This document shows positions 1 to 8,638 of a stretch of 64,000 nt of DNA, in pieces. The notes beneath the pieces are model-generated. The model did no database searches. It was not told the origin of the DNA and worked only from the letters and a program-made list of their open reading frames with translations. Both the position numbers and the translations under genes were made by a program. The stretch spans positions 292,733-356,732 of the forward strand of contig CAWJNF010000006.1 of assembly GCA_963844235.1 (NCBI GenBank). The letters run 5' to 3'. This DNA is from CAWJNF01 sp963844235. GTDB lineage: Bacteria > Actinomycetota > Thermoleophilia > Gaiellales > Gaiellaceae. Position 1 is the first letter of the stretch. Each line of letters begins with the position of its first letter.

Positions 1-1
1 C

Positions 2-283
2 GCCGTCGCTCGGCTCGACCAGCTCTACCCGTTCCCCGTGCCCGCCTACGCCGAGCTCCTGCGCGCGTACCCGTCGCTCGAGGAGCTCGTCTGGGTCCAG
101 GAGGAGCCGCAGAACATGGGGCCGTTCCGCTCCATCCGCCACCGGCTCGAGGAGTCGCTGCCGGAGCGGATCCGGCTCATCTACGCAGGCCGGCCGTGGC
201 GCGCATCGACCAGTGAGGCGTACCCTACCGCGCACGTGGTCGAGCAGGATCGCCTCGTCCGGGCCGCTCTCGGCCTGACCTGA
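2..283 (+). CDS. sucA: 2-oxoglutarate dehydrogenase E1 component, C-terminal end (partial)
   Basis: Only the last 93 codons are present; the gene enters from the left edge in frame 2. The protein carries the E1 C-terminal signature VWVQEEPQNMG, followed by YAGRPWRASTSEAYP and a closing EQDRLVRAAL. These match the thiamine-diphosphate-dependent E1 subunit of 2-oxoglutarate dehydrogenase (Kgd/SucA), which decarboxylates 2-oxoglutarate in the TCA cycle in the cytoplasm. The stop is TGA at 281-283. Nothing can be said about the N-terminal acyltransferase domain found in mycobacterial Kgd, because it lies outside the window. Confidence 0.9.
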   Translation, partial: AVARLDQLYPFPVPAYAELLRAYPSLEELVWVQEEPQNMGPFRSIRHRLEESLPERIRLIYAGRPWRASTSEAYPTAHVVEQDRLVRAALGLT

Positions 284-519
284 TCTCCGATCCTCAACAC
301 AGGCGTCCGCGGGGCCGGTGAGTGGCTCTGCGCGCCGAGGAAAACAGGGGAATTCGGAGCAGTTCGCGGGGAGGGCCGCAGGCGCCTCGGAGCCCCAGCC
401 GCACCTCAGCCCTGCTTGCTACACTCGCGGCGTCTACCAGCAGTTGCTCGCGGTTCGGCGGCGCTTTTCGCGCCTTCCAGCCCGTAGCGAGATCCCGGGA
501 AGGGAGGTGTTCGAGACAG

Positions 520-723
520 ATGGCGACCGGAACCGTGAAGTGGTTCAACGACGCGAAGGGCTACGGCTTCATCGCGCCCGACGACGGCGGCAAGGACGTG
601 TTCGTCCACTTCAGCGCAATCGCAGGCGACGGCTTTCGCACCCTTGCAGAGGGGGCGAAGGTCGAGTTCGAGGTGCGCGAAGGGACGAAGGGCCCCGAGG
701 CAGGGAACGTCATCCCCATCTGA
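520..723 (+). CDS. cspA: cold-shock protein (CspA family)
   Basis: A 67-residue single cold-shock domain, the usual length for the family. It begins MATGTVKWFN and has the two RNA-binding motifs KGYGFI (RNP1, residues 13-18) and DVFVHF (RNP2, residues 26-31). It binds single-stranded RNA or DNA and acts as an RNA chaperone. I chose the ATG at 520 because AGGGAGGTG lies at 501-509, a strong ribosome binding site, and because the family starts here; the same frame stays open upstream. The 236 bases before it are a long leader, as is common for csp genes. A clear hairpin terminator follows, so the gene is probably monocistronic. Confidence 0.96.
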   Translation: MATGTVKWFNDAKGYGFIAPDDGGKDVFVHFSAIAGDGFRTLAEGAKVEFEVREGTKGPEAGNVIPI

Positions 724-747
724 GGCGGCTCAGTCGCAATCGATGCG

Positions 748-788
748 AGAAGGGCGAGGCATGTGCCTCGCCCTTCGTCGTTCTGTTG
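748..788 (+). terminator. Rho-independent terminator of the cold-shock gene
   Basis: A near-perfect inverted repeat, GAAGGGCGAGGCA, a two-base loop and TGCCTCGCCCTTC, starts 25 bases after the stop codon. It is followed by the T-rich tail CGTCGTTCTGTT. Confidence 0.85.
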
Positions 789-867
789 GAGCACCCAAAG
801 GAACGAAGCACGGCGCCGTCGGGTCTTCGCTCCATTAGGTACTCAGACCAGTGGATAATGGGCGACT

Positions 868-1848
868 GTGGCCGCGGTTCGCGGGGCGCTCGAGTTCACG
901 CCGACGTACGAGGACGACTTCAAGGGCTGGCCCCTGCGGCCCAGGCACCGTGCGCACGGCGTCTACGGCACCTTCCTGAACCCGACCACACGCTGGCCGC
1001 CGCCGATGCCGGGGCCCACCGTCGGCTACCACAAGGCGGTCGACATCATCGCCAACGATGCCACGGGTCCCCACCCGGTCTTCGCCGTCGAAGGCGGAAC
1101 CGTGCGGAGGATCGATCACGCCTGGCGTACGACCCCGCTCGGCGAGAGGGTCTTCAACGGCGCGGTGCTCCTCGGCCACTTCCACTACGCGCACCTCGTG
1201 CCGACGGTCGAGGTGGGGCAGAACGTCCTCGCCGGGGAGCAGATCGGCCAGACCCTCGCCGGCTGGTGGCATATGCACCTCGAGGAGCACGGGTGGTGGC
1301 GCGGCCAGCACGTCGTCCTCAACCCCTTCCGCCCGGGCGGCAAGCTGGCGCCGCTTCCAGCAAACGGCGAGCCCGCCATTCGAGCGATGCGAATCTACGC
1401 GAAGTCCGACGAGAACGCGGCCACGCCCACGCCCCTCTCACAGGACCGGGTGCGAGGAGTCGTCGTCCCGGTTGCGCTCGCGGCCGATCTCATCCCGCTG
1501 AAGGAATGGCCCGCCGCCCCGGTGATCGGCATCCACGTCTACAGCGCCTCCATCGTGCTCAGGCGCGGCGACGAGCTCGTGCTCGAGCGGGAGCTGTTCC
1601 GCCTCGACTCGGTCCCGGGGCCGACCTGGCGGCACTTCTTCCGTCCGCTCACGCGGCGGAGCGCGCCCGTCGCGGTGTGCGTCGTGCGCAAGCCGGCCGA
1701 CTGCGCCGGCCGCTTCTGGCTCCGGCTCTGGGAGAACGGCTGGGACACCCGCCGCGTGCCGAACGGCCGCTACACGCTGACGCTCACGGTGGAGGGCGTG
1801 ACCGGGGCGCAGGCGACGCGGACCATGCGTTTCAACGTGGCGAACTGA
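868..1848 (+). CDS. M23-like (LytM-fold) peptidase domain protein
   Basis: A 326-residue protein without an obvious signal peptide. Residues 52-140 look like an M23 metallopeptidase core: HKAVD (H55, D59) supplies HxxxD, and WHMHLEEH (H135, H137) supplies HxH, with VFAVEGGTV and GHFHYAHL strands between them. Family members cleave peptidoglycan cross-bridges using zinc. The last ~190 residues are a beta-rich domain of unknown role ending in a PNGRYTLTLTVEG strand. The GTG start at 868 is the most upstream start consistent with the paralog at 2146-3165, which begins at the equivalent DDFKGWP/DDYRGWP position. The two paralogs face each other. Catalytic activity is inferred from the motifs only. 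Confidence 0.75.
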   Translation: MAAVRGALEFTPTYEDDFKGWPLRPRHRAHGVYGTFLNPTTRWPPPMPGPTVGYHKAVDIIANDATGPHPVFAVEGGTVRRIDHAWRTTPLGERVFNGAVLLGHFHYAHLVPTVEVGQNVLAGEQIGQTLAGWWHMHLEEHGWWRGQHVVLNPFRPGGKLAPLPANGEPAIRAMRIYAKSDENAATPTPLSQDRVRGVVVPVALAADLIPLKEWPAAPVIGIHVYSASIVLRRGDELVLERELFRLDSVPGPTWRHFFRPLTRRSAPVAVCVVRKPADCAGRFWLRLWENGWDTRRVPNGRYTLTLTVEGVTGAQATRTMRFNVAN

Positions 1849-1859
1849 CCGCCGTCGTG

Positions 1860-2153
1860 CGGCGGGCCGGATATATCCGGCCCCTACATGGGCCTGGGGT
1901 CGTTTGCCCGCCGGCGTCGTGCCGGTGGCAAGGGCGGTCCGATGGGATCCGGCCCCTACGGTGATGATCGGATGCCAGGGTCTGGTGTAGGGGCCGCATA
2001 GATGCGGCCCGATCGCGGCCGAGGCCGCGACGGTCGTGCCGGTGGCAGGGCGGCCCGCATGAGATCCGGCCCCTACGGTGATGACGGGATCCCGCGATCT
2101 GGTGTAGGGGCCGCATCTCATGCGGCCCGGTCGTGGAGCTGGCTCCTACGGGT
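1860..2153. repeat. palindromic tandem repeat, period 117 bp, between convergent genes
   Basis: Two units, about 1921-2037 and 2038-2154, share GCCGGTGGCA, ATCCGGCCCCTACGGTGATGA and GGTGTAGGGGCCGCAT at a spacing of 117 bases. A partial unit, GGGCCGGATATATCCGGCCC, lies at 1864-1883. Each unit holds short palindromes of the type GGGCCGxAT/ATxCGGCCC. The block fills the gap between two convergent stop codons and could terminate transcription in both directions. Confidence 0.8.
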
Positions 2154-3165
2154 TCGCGACCGTCACGTCCACCGTGGCCTGGCCCCTGTTGCCCGCCACG
2201 TCCCATGCGGTGATGCGCAGCCGGTAGGGCCCGTTTGCGACGCTGGTGGTGTCCCAGTACGGCTCGGCGCCCGTCGAGGCGAAGAGGCGGAACCAGAGCT
2301 CGCCGCGGCCCTGCCGGCGGAGCTCGATCGCCGTCGGAGCCCGCAGGTTCTGCTTCGTACCGGGCGCAAAGTGCTGCGAGAACCCGACGGGCGACGGGCC
2401 CTGGACGTCAAGCGTGACGTCGGTCCGGAAGACCTCCCGGTCGACCACGACGTCTCCGTCGTCGAGGCGGACGATCTTGAGCCGGACTCGCGACGGGTGG
2501 TGCCAGGTCTCGAGGCGCCAGAGCTCCTCCCAGAAGCCGAGGAAGGACTGCTGATCCTCGATGCGAGCACGGACGTCCACGACGCCCGAGAGGGCTGTCG
2601 GATCGAGCTCCAAGCCGGCGGGCGAGAAGACCGCGCGACCGTTGCCGACGCGCCACTGCGAGATCGCCGGGGTGAAGAAACGCACGTCGATGACGACAGG
2701 CTTGGCCTCGTCGGCGTACGGGAAGATCTTGCCGCTGCGATGGAGCGGGTCGACGGGAATCCGCCGCTCGCGGTCGCCGTCGGGGAAGACCCACTCCGTC
2801 AGATGGAGATGCCACTGGCCGGCGAACGTCCAGCCGAGCATGTCCCCGGCCCGGACGGTCTGACCCTGGGTAACGACGGGATCGACGTGGCCGTAGCCGA
2901 AATGGCCGAGACGGACGATCGACTCGCCGGTTCTTCGGTTGCGCGGCCCCACCTGCCAGACCTGGCCGCCCTCGAGCGCGTAGACGCGGTGCGTTCGTCC
3001 GGGCGGCGCGCCCCGCGCGGGCCGGTCGTCGCGCACGGAGACGTCGATGCCGTGGTGGTAGTTCTCCTTCGTCCTCGGATCGAGGAAGGAGCCGCGAACC
3101 GGATGCTGGCGGTTTCGAGGCGCGACCGGCCAGCCGCGGTAGTCGTCGTCGTAGCGACGCCTCAT
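2146..3165 (-). CDS. M23-like (LytM-fold) peptidase domain protein, paralog of 868-1848
   Basis: A 339-residue protein beginning MRRRYDDDYRGWPVAP. M23-type motifs are visible: HHGID (H37-D41) for HxxxD and QWHLHLTE (H119, H121) for HxH, with VYALEGGQVW and LGHFGYGHV between them. The C-terminal half is a long beta-rich region ending in an Ig-like strand set (NGPYRLRITAWDVAGNRG) of the kind seen in Big-type or FN3-like folds. No signal peptide is evident. It is clearly homologous to the convergent gene at 868-1848 over the whole length. Peptidoglycan or glycan hydrolysis is inferred; the substrate is unknown. Confidence 0.75.
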   Translation of the reverse strand: MRRRYDDDYRGWPVAPRNRQHPVRGSFLDPRTKENYHHGIDVSVRDDRPARGAPPGRTHRVYALEGGQVWQVGPRNRRTGESIVRLGHFGYGHVDPVVTQGQTVRAGDMLGWTFAGQWHLHLTEWVFPDGDRERRIPVDPLHRSGKIFPYADEAKPVVIDVRFFTPAISQWRVGNGRAVFSPAGLELDPTALSGVVDVRARIEDQQSFLGFWEELWRLETWHHPSRVRLKIVRLDDGDVVVDREVFRTDVTLDVQGPSPVGFSQHFAPGTKQNLRAPTAIELRRQGRGELWFRLFASTGAEPYWDTTSVANGPYRLRITAWDVAGNRGQATVDVTVANP

Positions 3166-3324
3166 CCCATCGGGACATTAGACCCTTCGCCGCCGCCGCG
3201 CGGACGACCGCCGGGCGTGCGGCCAGGCCGGTTGCCCGCACCTGCAGTCTCGCGGTGGCCCCATTGCGCCGGCCGCGTCGAGCGGGTTGCATTGGCAGGA
3301 GCAAACGAGACCCGAAGGGACACC

Positions 3325-3711
3325 ATGAACCCGGCAACGATTCAGTCCGTGCCATTGCTCGGCGAGATACCGCGGCGCTTCCGCAGCGAGGTCGTGCGCT
3401 GGGCAGACGAGATCGATGCGCCCGCCGGCGCAGAGATCGTCCAGCAGGGCGATTACGCACAGGAGTTCTTCGTGATCGTCGAGGGCGAAGCGTCGGTCGT
3501 CAAGGACGGCGAGCACATCGCGACCCTCGGCGCCGGGCAGTTCTTCGGCGAGGTCGGCTTGCTAGGCCGGAACTGGCGCACCGCCTCCGTGATCGCACGC
3601 ACGCCCATGCGCCTACTCGTGCTCGCGCCCCGCGAGTTCAGCTCGCTGCTGAACGCGGCGCCGGCGATCGCCGAACGCGTACGGGAGGCCGCCCGGGAGC
3701 GCGCCGCCTAG
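3325..3711 (+). CDS. cyclic-nucleotide-binding-domain protein
   Basis: A 128-residue protein consisting almost entirely of one cNMP-binding jelly roll. It shows EIVQQGDYAQEFFVIVEGE, then GQFFGEVGLLGRNWRTASV, which aligns with the phosphate-binding cassette FGE-(x)-R-x-A/S of CRP-like domains. There is no HTH, so it is not a complete CRP-type transcription factor. Such stand-alone domains act as sensors or regulatory partners. The ATG at 3325 is chosen because GAAGGGA lies at 3314-3320. It is transcribed away from the M23 paralog at 2146-3165. Confidence 0.85.
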   Translation: MNPATIQSVPLLGEIPRRFRSEVVRWADEIDAPAGAEIVQQGDYAQEFFVIVEGEASVVKDGEHIATLGAGQFFGEVGLLGRNWRTASVIARTPMRLLVLAPREFSSLLNAAPAIAERVREAARERAA

Positions 3712-3755
3712 GACCGGCGGTCGGAGGCACGCTCGCCCAAGCTAGCCTCTGCCTC

Positions 3756-4346
3756 GTGCCGAGGCTCGACAGCGTCTGCGTCTACGCCGGCTCGAGCCCC
3801 GGCGCCGATCCGCGTTACCGCACTGCCGCGCAGGAGCTCGCGCACGCGCTCGCCGACCGCGAGATCCGCGTCGTCTATGGAGGCGCCAGGGTCGGGCTGA
3901 TGGGCGTGCTCGCCGACAGCGCTCTCGCGCGCGCGGGCCGGGTGGTGGGCGTCATGCCGCGCTCGCTCGTCGAGAAGGAGATCGCTCACGCCGGTCTCAC
4001 CGAGCTGCGCGTGGTCGAGTCGATGCACGAGCGCAAGGCGACGATGGCCGAGCTCTCGGATGCGTTCGTCGCGCTGCCCGGCGGCGTCGGCACCGTCGAG
4101 GAGCTGATCGAGGTCTACACCTGGATGCAGCTCGGTCTGCACGCCAAGCCGTGCGCCCTCCTGAACGCGGGCGGCTACTACGACCACCTGATCGGCTTCC
4201 TCGACCACGCGGTCGCCGAGCGCTTCCTGCGCCCGGAGCACCGCGAGCTGCTCGTCGTCGCGGAAGAGCCGGCGGAGCTGATCGAGCGCCTGGAGCGCTT
4301 CGAGGCGCCACAGCTCACCAAATGGCTCGACCGCGAGACGACCTGA
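3756..4346 (+). CDS. LOG-family protein (TIGR00730; putative nucleoside 5'-monophosphate phosphoribohydrolase)
   Basis: A 196-residue protein with the hallmark motifs of the LOG family: GGARVGLMG at 42-50, ESMHERK at 88-94 and PGGVGTVEE at 108-116. The family hydrolyses nucleoside 5'-monophosphates, including cytokinin ribotides, to free base and ribose 5-phosphate; the precise bacterial substrate is uncertain. The GTG at 3756 gives the usual N-terminus (SVCVYAGSSPG). The gene lies 44 bases after the cNMP-binding gene in the same direction, so the two may be cotranscribed. Confidence 0.9.
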   Translation: MPRLDSVCVYAGSSPGADPRYRTAAQELAHALADREIRVVYGGARVGLMGVLADSALARAGRVVGVMPRSLVEKEIAHAGLTELRVVESMHERKATMAELSDAFVALPGGVGTVEELIEVYTWMQLGLHAKPCALLNAGGYYDHLIGFLDHAVAERFLRPEHRELLVVAEEPAELIERLERFEAPQLTKWLDRETT

Positions 4347-4363
4347 GCCGCGACCGGTGCGTG

Positions 4364-5743
4364 TCAGCCCGGCGCGAACGTCTTCCGCTTCACCAGCCGG
4401 CCCCGCCCGGGCGCTGCCAGCAGCTTCCGGTCCTCCGCGATGATCTCCCCGCGGGAGATCGTCAGCGCCGGCCAGCCGGTCGCCACGAAGCCCTCGTGCA
4501 GCTCCCAGTCCTGCCGTGACTGCATATCCGCCTGGCGAATGACGACGGTCTTCTCGGGATCGAAGACGACGATGTCGGCGTCCGACCCGACAGCGATCGT
4601 GCCCTTCCTCGGGTAGAGCCCGAAGAGCTTCGCGGGATTCGTCGACGTGACCTCGACGAAGCGGTTGAGGCTGAGACGTCCCTTCAGCACCCCGTCGCAG
4701 TACAGCATGGGGAGGAGCGTCTCGAGGTTCGCCATGCCCGGCAGGAACTCGTTCACGCGCTTGCCGTGCAGCTTCTGGGCCTTGCTCCAGCTGATGTGGT
4801 CGGTCGCGACGGTCTGCAGGACGTCGCTCTCGAGCGCCTGCCAGATGATGTCCATCTGGTCGGCCTCGCGCAGCGGCGGCCAGCACGTGTAGCGCTCGGG
4901 GAACTCCTCGCGCTCGTAGGCCTCCCTCGTGAGGTGGAGGTAGAGCGGTCGCGTCTCGCCGAACGCCGTGCGGCCGGCGCCGCGCGCGTCGTGCAACGCC
5001 TGCAGTGCCTCTTCGCACGACAGATGCACGAGGTAGACGGGGGCATCGGCCATCGCCGCCATACGGACGGCGCGCTGCGCCGCGAGCCCTTCGGCCGCAC
5101 GCGGTCGGGAGTCCGGGTAATGGCGTACGCCGCTAGCCTGGCCCTGCGCGTCCAGCTCTGCGGTCATGAAGTCGATGCAGCACTGGTCCTCGCAGTGCAT
5201 GTTGACGAGCGCTCCGAGGCGGCCGGCCTCTCTCATCGCCTTGAGGTATCGAGGCGCCAGCTCGTCGAACCGTCCGAGCGACGTCGTGAAGATCTTGAAG
5301 CTCGTGAAGCCCTCTGCGACGACGTCGGCCATCTCGGCTATGACGTCGTCCCTCGGATCGCGAATGACCGGGTGCAGGCCGTAGTCGATCACCGACTTGC
5401 CCGTTCCGTTCCGGATCCAGATCTCGAGCGCGTCCTGAAGGGATTGCCCCTCGGCGGGGAAGACGTAGTCGACGATGGTCGTGACGCCGCCGCAGGCGGC
5501 CGCGGCGGTCGAGGAGAAGAAGTCGTCGGCTGTCCCGTGGCCGAGCAGGTCCTCGCCGAGCTCGACGTGGGTGTGGACGTCGATCCCTCCCGGGAAGAGG
5601 TACTTCCCGCTCACGTCGACGACTCGCGCTGCGGGGCCGAGCTCGAGCCCGATCTGCTTGATCGCGCCGCCTTCGATGCCGACGTCCGCGTGGTACGTCT
5701 CCGCGGCGGTCACGACCGTGCCGTTGCGAAGCAGGAGATCCAC
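4364..5743 (-). CDS. hydA: dihydropyrimidinase / D-hydantoinase
   Basis: A 459-residue cyclic amidohydrolase. Metal ligands are visible: H57 and H59 in GGIDVHTHVE, the lysine to be carbamylated K150 in FTSFKIF, H183 in NMHCED, H240 in VYLVHLS and D315 in VATDH. Length and motif order match dihydropyrimidinase or hydantoinase, which opens 5,6-dihydropyrimidine or hydantoin rings in pyrimidine degradation. It converges on the LOG-family gene with an 17-base gap. No transporter or carbamoylase gene lies beside it, so the physiological substrate is open. Confidence 0.92.
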   Translation of the reverse strand: MDLLLRNGTVVTAAETYHADVGIEGGAIKQIGLELGPAARVVDVSGKYLFPGGIDVHTHVELGEDLLGHGTADDFFSSTAAAACGGVTTIVDYVFPAEGQSLQDALEIWIRNGTGKSVIDYGLHPVIRDPRDDVIAEMADVVAEGFTSFKIFTTSLGRFDELAPRYLKAMREAGRLGALVNMHCEDQCCIDFMTAELDAQGQASGVRHYPDSRPRAAEGLAAQRAVRMAAMADAPVYLVHLSCEEALQALHDARGAGRTAFGETRPLYLHLTREAYEREEFPERYTCWPPLREADQMDIIWQALESDVLQTVATDHISWSKAQKLHGKRVNEFLPGMANLETLLPMLYCDGVLKGRLSLNRFVEVTSTNPAKLFGLYPRKGTIAVGSDADIVVFDPEKTVVIRQADMQSRQDWELHEGFVATGWPALTISRGEIIAEDRKLLAAPGRGRLVKRKTFAPG

Positions 5744-5784
5744 CTGTGCCTGCCAGCCTATCCCGGCCGCGCGGTGTTGCCGGC

Positions 5785-6684
5785 CTACTCGGCGGTCGGC
5801 TCGTCCGCGGCGTGCTCGACCGCCGCGAGCTCTTCCCGTCGGCGCTCGATCTCGGCCGTGTCCGCCTCGGTGTCCGCCAGCGCCCGCGTCGCGGTCTCGA
5901 TCGCCTCGCGGTCCGACTGGACCGCCAGGAGCTTGGCGTGGGTCTGGTCGACGACCGCCGTCTGCTCCCGGCGGACCTGCGTGAGCCGGGTATCGAGCTC
6001 GGCTCCAGCCTCATTTTTCACGCGGGTGATTCGGTCTACGTTCAGCGCCGCCAGGTTGACGAGCTCGGCGAAGGCACGCGCGGCATCCTCGTCGCGTGCT
6101 TCGACGAGCAGGCGCCGGTCGCCGTCCTGCAAGGCCAGGTAGACCCGCTTCGCATCGAGGTGTCGCCGAGGCTTTCCGCGGCCGTCGACGACGCGGTCAC
6201 CGTCGCCGGGCTCCCCCGAGGGGGCGAGCGCTGCCGGTGGTCCCACGAGCGCCCGGAAGCCCGGCGGGAGGGGCACGATCTCGTCGCCGGTGTCGAGACG
6301 ATCCTCGTAGACGACGAGCGGGCCGAAGGTCCCCAGCTTCCGCCCGCTCGACACCGTGGCGAGCCTTCCCTCGACGTCGGTGACGGCCGCCGCGGCGGCC
6401 CGCTCGGACTTCTCGAGCGCCTTGCGAGCCGAGCGGACAGCGTTGTCGTGGGCGCGCTCCGCATCGCGAAGCTGCCGCCGGGCCGTCCGCACCCGAGACG
6501 CGTGCTTGCGCTCGGCGGCCTTGAGCGCTCGGCGTGCCGCCGTGAGCTTTTCGCGATGGGCCTTCTCCTCGGGCGTCAACTCGGAGCGAGGGAGCCGGAG
6601 CTGGGCGGGAAGCCGCTCGAGTGAGGCCTCCCGGGTCGGGACCAGCTCGCGAAGACGTTGTAGGCGCGGCGAAGCGATCGGCAT
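5785..6684 (-). CDS. hypothetical coiled-coil protein
   Basis: A 299-residue protein I do not recognise. Residues ~38-105 are an Ala/Arg/Lys/Glu-rich helix with heptad character, likely coiled coil. A short beta-rich core follows (KLGTFGPLVVYEDRLDTG, then VYLALQDGDRRLLVEAR), recalling small PH-like domains that flank coiled coils. The C-terminus (~225-290) is again helical and acidic. There is no signal peptide or membrane segment. Codon use is normal for the window. It lies 41 bases upstream of the hydantoinase on the same strand and may be cotranscribed with it, but nothing in the sequence links the functions. Confidence 0.7.
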   Translation of the reverse strand: MPIASPRLQRLRELVPTREASLERLPAQLRLPRSELTPEEKAHREKLTAARRALKAAERKHASRVRTARRQLRDAERAHDNAVRSARKALEKSERAAAAAVTDVEGRLATVSSGRKLGTFGPLVVYEDRLDTGDEIVPLPPGFRALVGPPAALAPSGEPGDGDRVVDGRGKPRRHLDAKRVYLALQDGDRRLLVEARDEDAARAFAELVNLAALNVDRITRVKNEAGAELDTRLTQVRREQTAVVDQTHAKLLAVQSDREAIETATRALADTEADTAEIERRREELAAVEHAADEPTAE

Positions 6685-6770
6685 GATCGTGCTTGCGACT
6701 ATCCGCTCGTCTCAAAGGGTAGCCGCTGCTCCGGCGGCCGCCCGATGTTTAGGGCACGGCCCAGGCGGAA

Positions 6771-6986
6771 ATGGTTGGGACAATGACAGTTCTCGTCGAG
6801 TTCAAGACGGGAGACCGCGTCCGCCTGCTCCGTCCGATCGACGGCTTCACCGCCGGCACCGAGGGCGAGATCGTCAGGATCTTCGTCGCTCCCTCGCGTG
6901 CGTTTCAGGTGAAGATCGACGACGCCGTGCTCGAGGCGGAGCCGGAGGCCGTGGAGCGCGCGGTTCCTTCCGACCTCCCCGGGTAG
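6771..6986 (+). CDS. small protein, SH3/KOW-like (DUF4926-like)
   Basis: A 71-residue protein of the form VEFKTGDRVRLLRPIDGFTAGTEGEIVRIF...FQVKID, the pattern of small SH3-like barrels such as DUF4926. A second ATG at 6783 gives MTVLVEFKTGD and may be the true start; neither start has a convincing ribosome binding site. It is transcribed divergently from the coiled-coil gene. The function is unknown. Confidence 0.65.
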   Translation: MVGTMTVLVEFKTGDRVRLLRPIDGFTAGTEGEIVRIFVAPSRAFQVKIDDAVLEAEPEAVERAVPSDLPG

Positions 6987-7059
6987 CCGGGGACAGCCCG
7001 GACGCGGGCGCGGCCCCGATCGAGGCCCCTCCCGTCCCGCATCTGTGCACTGGTCTTAG

Positions 7060-7275
7060 TTCTCGCAGTTGGCCCTTGGTCTCGCCGAGGCAGGTGTCGA
7101 CGTCTGCCCCGCCGTCGAGGCCGTCGGCGCCGAGCTCGCCGTCGAGCGTGTCGTTGCCGCCGAGGCCGGACAGGCTGTCGTTCATGCCCCGCCCTTGAGG
7201 ACGTTGACCTGAGACGAGCCGGTGAGCGAGTCTGCGAAGCCCGAGCCGATCAGGTTCGAGTCGCGGTTGCTTGCC
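7060..7275 (-). pseudogene. RTX-type calcium-binding repeat fragment
   Basis: Read on the minus strand, 7275-7190 encodes SNRDSNLIGSGFADSLTGS and continues, after a frame change near 7188, with MNDSLSGLGGNDTLDGELGA and DGLDGGADVDTC. These are GGxGxDxLx-type nonapeptide repeats of RTX (hemolysin-type) calcium-binding proteins. No start, signal or stop belongs to it and the frame is broken, so it is a remnant. The surrounding 7276-7809 holds no gene that I can support. Confidence 0.65.
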
Positions 7276-7781
7276 GAGCCGCCGAGCTGCGCGGGGAGGC
7301 GGTGCCCCCAGAAGGCGCTTTGAGGCGATCGCGGTGATCGCCGCGGAGAGCAGTCGGCGGGGCGGCGATCGTCGTCGCGCGCGGCGAGTTGAGACTCTGC
7401 GGGTCAGGCTTTGCGCGCCCTCGGCGCGCCACTCGAGCCGCTGCGATTCGAGACGGGCGTTCCTTGTAAGGAATTCCTGAAGATTCGCGAAGAGAGGAGC
7501 ACGTGCCCGCACTGAGAATCGGTGTCAAAGACAGGTTTGCATCCCGTGCCCGCTTGAGTCGGGCGCCATCGGCAAGCACTAGCATGGCGTGACTCGGAGC
7601 TACGCTGGCCGCGCTCCGGCTCGGTTGTAGCCACCGTCCGCAGCGGGACGCACTTTGGATCGTCAACGGCGCGTTTCGCAAACGTCCGTATGGGTAGTGT
7701 CGCAGTCAATGCGGCCCTGCGTAGGGAGTCCATCTTCCCGTCCGAGTACCGCGCCCGAGGCACGGCACGTGGCACCGGAGG

Positions 7782-7807
7782 CCGAAACACCGAGCCCAAG
7801 GAGGCGA
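7782..7807 (+). promoter_or_regulatory. conserved leader and ribosome binding site of the GT2 copies
   Basis: CCGAAACACCGAGCCCAAGGAGGCG precedes the start of the broken GT2 copy. An almost identical block (ACCGAAACACCGAACCCAAGGAGGCG, minus strand, 14730-14756) precedes the intact copy. AAGGAGG is a strong ribosome binding site and fixes both starts. Confidence 0.7.
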
Positions 7808-7809
7808 CG

Positions 7810-8638
7810 ATGCCGCAACCGGAGAATCGCGTTAGCGCACATCTGCAAGCCACTGGCCGTAAGGAGAATCCGCGGCCTTCCGTGAGTGTCGTGATGCCGA
7901 CGCTTGACGAGGCTCGAAATCTTCCACACGTGATCCCTCGGTTGCCGGCGTGGATCGACGAGCTGATCGTCGTCGACGGATATTCCACCGACGACACGGT
8001 GGCGGTCGCTCAGGAGCTCTTTCCTGACGTGCGGGTCATTTATCAGAGCGGCCAGGGCAAGGGCGACGCTCTCAGGTGTGGTATCGAGGCAGCAAGGGCA
8101 GATATCGTCGTCACGCTCGATGCGGACGGATCTACCGCTCCCGAGGAAATTCCTCGATTCGTCCACGCTCTTGCGCAGGGCGCCGATCTGGCGAAAGGTT
8201 CCCGGTACCTGCAGGGTGGAGGGAGCGACGACCTCACGCTTCTGCGAAGCACGGGTAACAAGGGGCTGACTCTGCTCGTCAACGTCCTCTTCGGTACTCG
8301 CTACTCCGATCTTTGCTACGGCTACAACGCGCTGTGGAGGCGTCGCGCGGCGGTACATCGACATCGATGTCGACGGCTTCGAGATAGAGACGCTTCTCGC
8401 GCTCCGAGCAGCGCGTGCTCGCCTGAGGGTTGTGGAAGTTCCGAGCTGGGAGGCACGCCGAATACACGGCGGGAGCAACCTGAACGCACTACGCGATGGC
8501 TGGCGCATTCTGAAGCTGATCGTCTGCGAGCGGACGCTCCGACGGCCGGCCTCGTCCCTGCCGAATGAACTGCGCCAGAGCGTCAGACGCTCCGTGGCTA
8601 AGACCTCAGGCCCACGGTCTCCAGACCGGGGCCCGTAG
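7810..8638 (+). pseudogene. GT2 glycosyltransferase, frameshifted copy
   Basis: The first ~180 codons match, almost base for base, the N-terminus of the GT2 protein encoded on the minus strand at 14729. Shared motifs are SVSVVMPTLDEARNLPHV, IVVDGYSTDDT, TLDADGSTAPEEIPRF (the DxD-type site) and TRYSDLCYGYNALWRR, typical of dolichyl-phosphate-mannose-synthase-like GT2 enzymes. Near 8353 this copy reads GCGGTACATCGACATCG where the other reads GCGGTCATCGACATCG. The extra base shifts the frame and the rest (IDIDVDGFEIETLLALRA, then GWRILKLI) continues in the next frame to 8638. Homology to the other copy ends near 8540. It probably makes no full enzyme. Confidence 0.85.
7865..8540 (+). repeat. inverted repeat, left arm (GT2 copy)
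   Basis: This ~675-bp stretch is nearly identical to the reverse complement of 14000-14674. Position 7870 pairs with 14669. One inserted base near 8353 is the main difference; divergence rises at the inner end. Confidence 0.9.

Noticed and set aside
318..1964. Long plus-strand frame of 548 codons
   Set aside because: Arg/Pro-rich shadow of the cold-shock and M23-like genes in another frame.
2002..3324. Upstream part of a 569-codon plus-strand frame
   Set aside because: Antisense to the M23-like gene at 2146-3165; only the last 128 codons (from 3325) are a gene.
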